From positions 4,633 through 68,632 of the forward strand of contig NZWA01000041.1 in assembly GCA_002697505.1 (NCBI GenBank): a stretch of DNA of 64,000 bases, written 5' to 3'. Origin of the DNA: Flavobacteriales bacterium (GTDB taxonomy: Bacteria > Bacteroidota > Bacteroidia > Flavobacteriales > BACL11). A program made the translations under genes and the position numbers. Below the pieces are notes generated by a model. It was not told where the DNA came from, ran no database searches, and saw only the letters and a program-made list of their open reading frames with translations. Positions 62,022 through 64,000 of the stretch are shown piece by piece. Position 1 is the stretch's first letter. Every line of letters begins with the position of its first letter.

Positions 62022-63989
62022 TTAATTTAGAGCCATAAAGCCAACAAAAATTCTCATAGTCGGAGTTTTTTGGCCAAACTGTGTTGCTCTAGCATTAGTA
62101 GAACCTATATTAAGGACAGCTTTTTCTTGAGTAAGCTCTACGATTTTAACCGTAGCTTCATCATTAGATTCTGAAAAAACTTTAAGTGTTCCGTCTTCTA
62201 AAATATAAGGCGTAATTACAGGTATGTAATCTTTAGGCTCTTTAAATGAAAAGGTAATTTGTTCATTAGGGTATTGTTCTGTGAGAAGATTTTTTTCAAC
62301 TCTAACATTACTAAGGCTGCCATTAACCACATCTATATAAGAGTAGCATCTGAAAGCCTGAGATCTAAAACCCTCATCAACAGCAGCTTTTTTATAAATC
62401 GTCATAGACGATATTGTTAACTGGTCTTTGTTGAAAGTATTTTTGCCATCTATCTCTAGACCGTTAAACTGAGATATGGGAGGGGCGACTTTGCTAAAAG
62501 ATAAATCTTTTTCGCCGAGTATGCTTTCTACTTCTTTTCCGTCGACTGAACCTATAATAGGATTACCATCTGCCGTAAAATGTTTCCTAAGATGCAGATT
62601 ATCAAAAATACCTATGATTATGTTAGAATCTAAAATAGTATTAGTTGAAAAAGCATTGGGCGCAGGTATAGAAAGAATTAAATCAGAAGAAGTATCGTTA
62701 AAATTTTCTGCAAGTACAAAAGTTCTATTTACATCTACTACAGTATCTTCAACTGTAACTTTTTGCACAGAACCGTTGCTTAAATTTATTTCTTCTGGAT
62801 TTAAATTAAACGGCTGGTCTGCATAGTATATAACAACTCCGGCCATAGATTCAAAAGTTTCGTCTATTATCTCTGCTTCAGATTTAACAGAAGATTTTGT
62901 GGCGGTATCAATACTCTTTCTAAAGTCTAATATAATATTACCTTCTTCAGAAAGCTTAGGTTCAATAATGTATGGGATTGCTCTATCAAAACCTTCTTGC
63001 GGACTGACAAAACTTTCTCTGTCGCTATACTCGTTTAGAAAAAATATACTTTCGGGCTTTACTATTTCGACTTCTAAAATATCATATCCGCCGTTTTCAA
63101 AGTTGCCTTCTTTGCCTTCATTAATAGTATTGTCATGTAAGACATTACCAGCGCTAGTTTTTAAAGTGTCTTTATTATATGCCTCAATTACTAAATCAAA
63201 CTTTCTAAGTGGCAGCTTTTCTTTTTTAAGTTTATTTGTTACGACGAAACTATTTTCTTCATCTTTATGATGCGTTTCACCTTCTGCTATATTTTTTATT
63301 CCTATCTCTGAATTAAAAAAAGAAGAAAAAATAAACTCTCCCTTGATCAAGTCTTGGTTGTAAAATTCATAAAGTATGTTAGGACTCGGCTGATTGTTGG
63401 GGCTTACTTCTCTTATGGTGGCTCTAGTTAGTCCCTTGAAAGTTAAATTAGAGGCAGCAGACGGAGGCGCAGACGCTTTGTAGGTAAAAGAGGGGCTGTC
63501 TTCATTTCTTATTTTTGCAACACTTGTATTGTCTCCTATCTGTTTACTAGCAGGACTTCCGTCTAAACCTTCTGCTTCTCCGTTCAACGTCAATGCGTAT
63601 ATCTTCAACTGTTCCGTAATGTCCACAGCATCAACGTCATCGTCTACTTTAACACCGCCTTCGCTGCTTCCTGTGCTGCCCGAGCTATCTGCGTCCACAG
63701 CGTCTTGATCTTGTCTCGGCGGGTAGTAAACTGGCCCAAAAAATTTACCATCTAATACAGACCAAATAGAAAAGAAATACCTGCCCGTCTTTTCTGCGAA
63801 ATATGTAAACTTGTAAGTTTGAAAATCTTCTAGTTTTAAGTTCTCGTCATTTGGAGAAGAGGTAAGAAAATCTCTTCCATCAATAGTAAAAAAAGTTCCC
63901 CCTAATCCGTTATCTATATTGTTCTGTTCTGTTTCAGACTTTTGAGATGAAAAAGTAGTAGAAGAAAAGTCAGTGCCAAACTTGACCAA
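62022..63989 (-). CDS. Large structural protein, possibly cut by window edge
   Basis: At least 655 residues, acidic, Ser/Asn/Asp-rich and beta-type, with segments such as TFFTIDGRDFLTSS and YFAEKTGRYFFSIWSVLDGKF. The frame is open to the window end. The TTG at 63987-63989 is a possible start but has no ribosome site, so the gene may continue beyond the window. It forms an operon with the downstream minus-strand gene. A tail or baseplate protein is likely from position. Confidence 0.5.
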   Translation of the reverse strand: MVKFGTDFSSTTFSSQKSETEQNNIDNGLGGTFFTIDGRDFLTSSPNDENLKLEDFQTYKFTYFAEKTGRYFFSIWSVLDGKFFGPVYYPPRQDQDAVDADSSGSTGSSEGGVKVDDDVDAVDITEQLKIYALTLNGEAEGLDGSPASKQIGDNTSVAKIRNEDSPSFTYKASAPPSAASNLTFKGLTRATIREVSPNNQPSPNILYEFYNQDLIKGEFIFSSFFNSEIGIKNIAEGETHHKDEENSFVVTNKLKKEKLPLRKFDLVIEAYNKDTLKTSAGNVLHDNTINEGKEGNFENGGYDILEVEIVKPESIFFLNEYSDRESFVSPQEGFDRAIPYIIEPKLSEEGNIILDFRKSIDTATKSSVKSEAEIIDETFESMAGVVIYYADQPFNLNPEEINLSNGSVQKVTVEDTVVDVNRTFVLAENFNDTSSDLILSIPAPNAFSTNTILDSNIIIGIFDNLHLRKHFTADGNPIIGSVDGKEVESILGEKDLSFSKVAPPISQFNGLEIDGKNTFNKDQLTISSMTIYKKAAVDEGFRSQAFRCYSYIDVVNGSLSNVRVEKNLLTEQYPNEQITFSFKEPKDYIPVITPYILEDGTLKVFSESNDEATVKIVELTQEKAVLNIGSTNARATQFGQKTPTMRIFVGFMALN

Positions 63990-64000
63990 AAGTATAAACT

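Overview
The window is a 64 kb piece of a tailed double-stranded DNA phage genome. It is AT-rich and densely packed: most genes abut or overlap by 1 to 8 bases and no gap reaches 300 bases. Almost everything is on the + strand. The exceptions are 2420-3879, 4663-4950 and the right edge (61164-64000). Lipoprotein signals, a probable overlapping spanin pair, and PhoH, cupredoxin, LamG and collagen-like tail proteins point to a Gram-negative and probably aquatic or marine host. I cannot name the host or the phage genus. A 2225-residue tape measure protein implies a long tail. No sheath gene is seen, so a siphovirus is more likely than a myovirus, but part of the tail module lies outside the window.

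Layout. 1-2423: accessory cluster with an ankyrin-repeat class III nucleotidyl cyclase, a 25-residue membrane peptide, a lipoprotein-like protein, an unknown and an HTH protein. 2420-3879 (minus): a LamG protein and a truncated MscS-like channel protein. 3924-8158: PhoH, a metallopeptidase-like protein (minus), a zinc ribbon, a phage sigma factor, an unknown, a zinc-finger/ERCC4 nuclease and a 26-residue membrane peptide. 8160-13381: large terminase, portal and a tail-tube-like paralogue. 13410-17463: a fibre protein with a cupredoxin domain, then a lysis cassette (holin-like, i-spanin-like, o-spanin-like, secreted protein). 17601-22423: head module with a DUF-type protein, a protease-scaffold fusion, a decoration-like protein and the major capsid protein. 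22532-47716: about 25 kb of tail adhesin genes, including two giant collagen-like fibres and seven tandem LamG cassettes. 47767-50783: accessory tail genes and head-tail connectors. 50848-61167: tail tube, chaperone-like genes and tape measure. 61164-64000 (minus): two further structural proteins.

Regulation. An octamer close to AGTGTAAT lies 7-18 bases before the start codon of about fifteen genes that open transcription units, on both strands, and 34 bases before one more. I read it as a phage-specific promoter element, probably used by the sigma factor at 5379. The short spacing implies leaderless or nearly leaderless mRNAs. Four strong terminator hairpins separate blocks.

Most notable candidates for undescribed biology are: the cyclase with altered base-specifying residues and its coupled membrane peptide; the single-pass MscS-like protein; an amicyanin-type copper-ligand set in two fibre proteins; a PD-(D/E)XK-like domain held between GxxPNF motifs inside the tape measure; the LamG cassette array with conserved boundaries and an embedded lipoprotein gene; and the AGTGTAAT promoter system.
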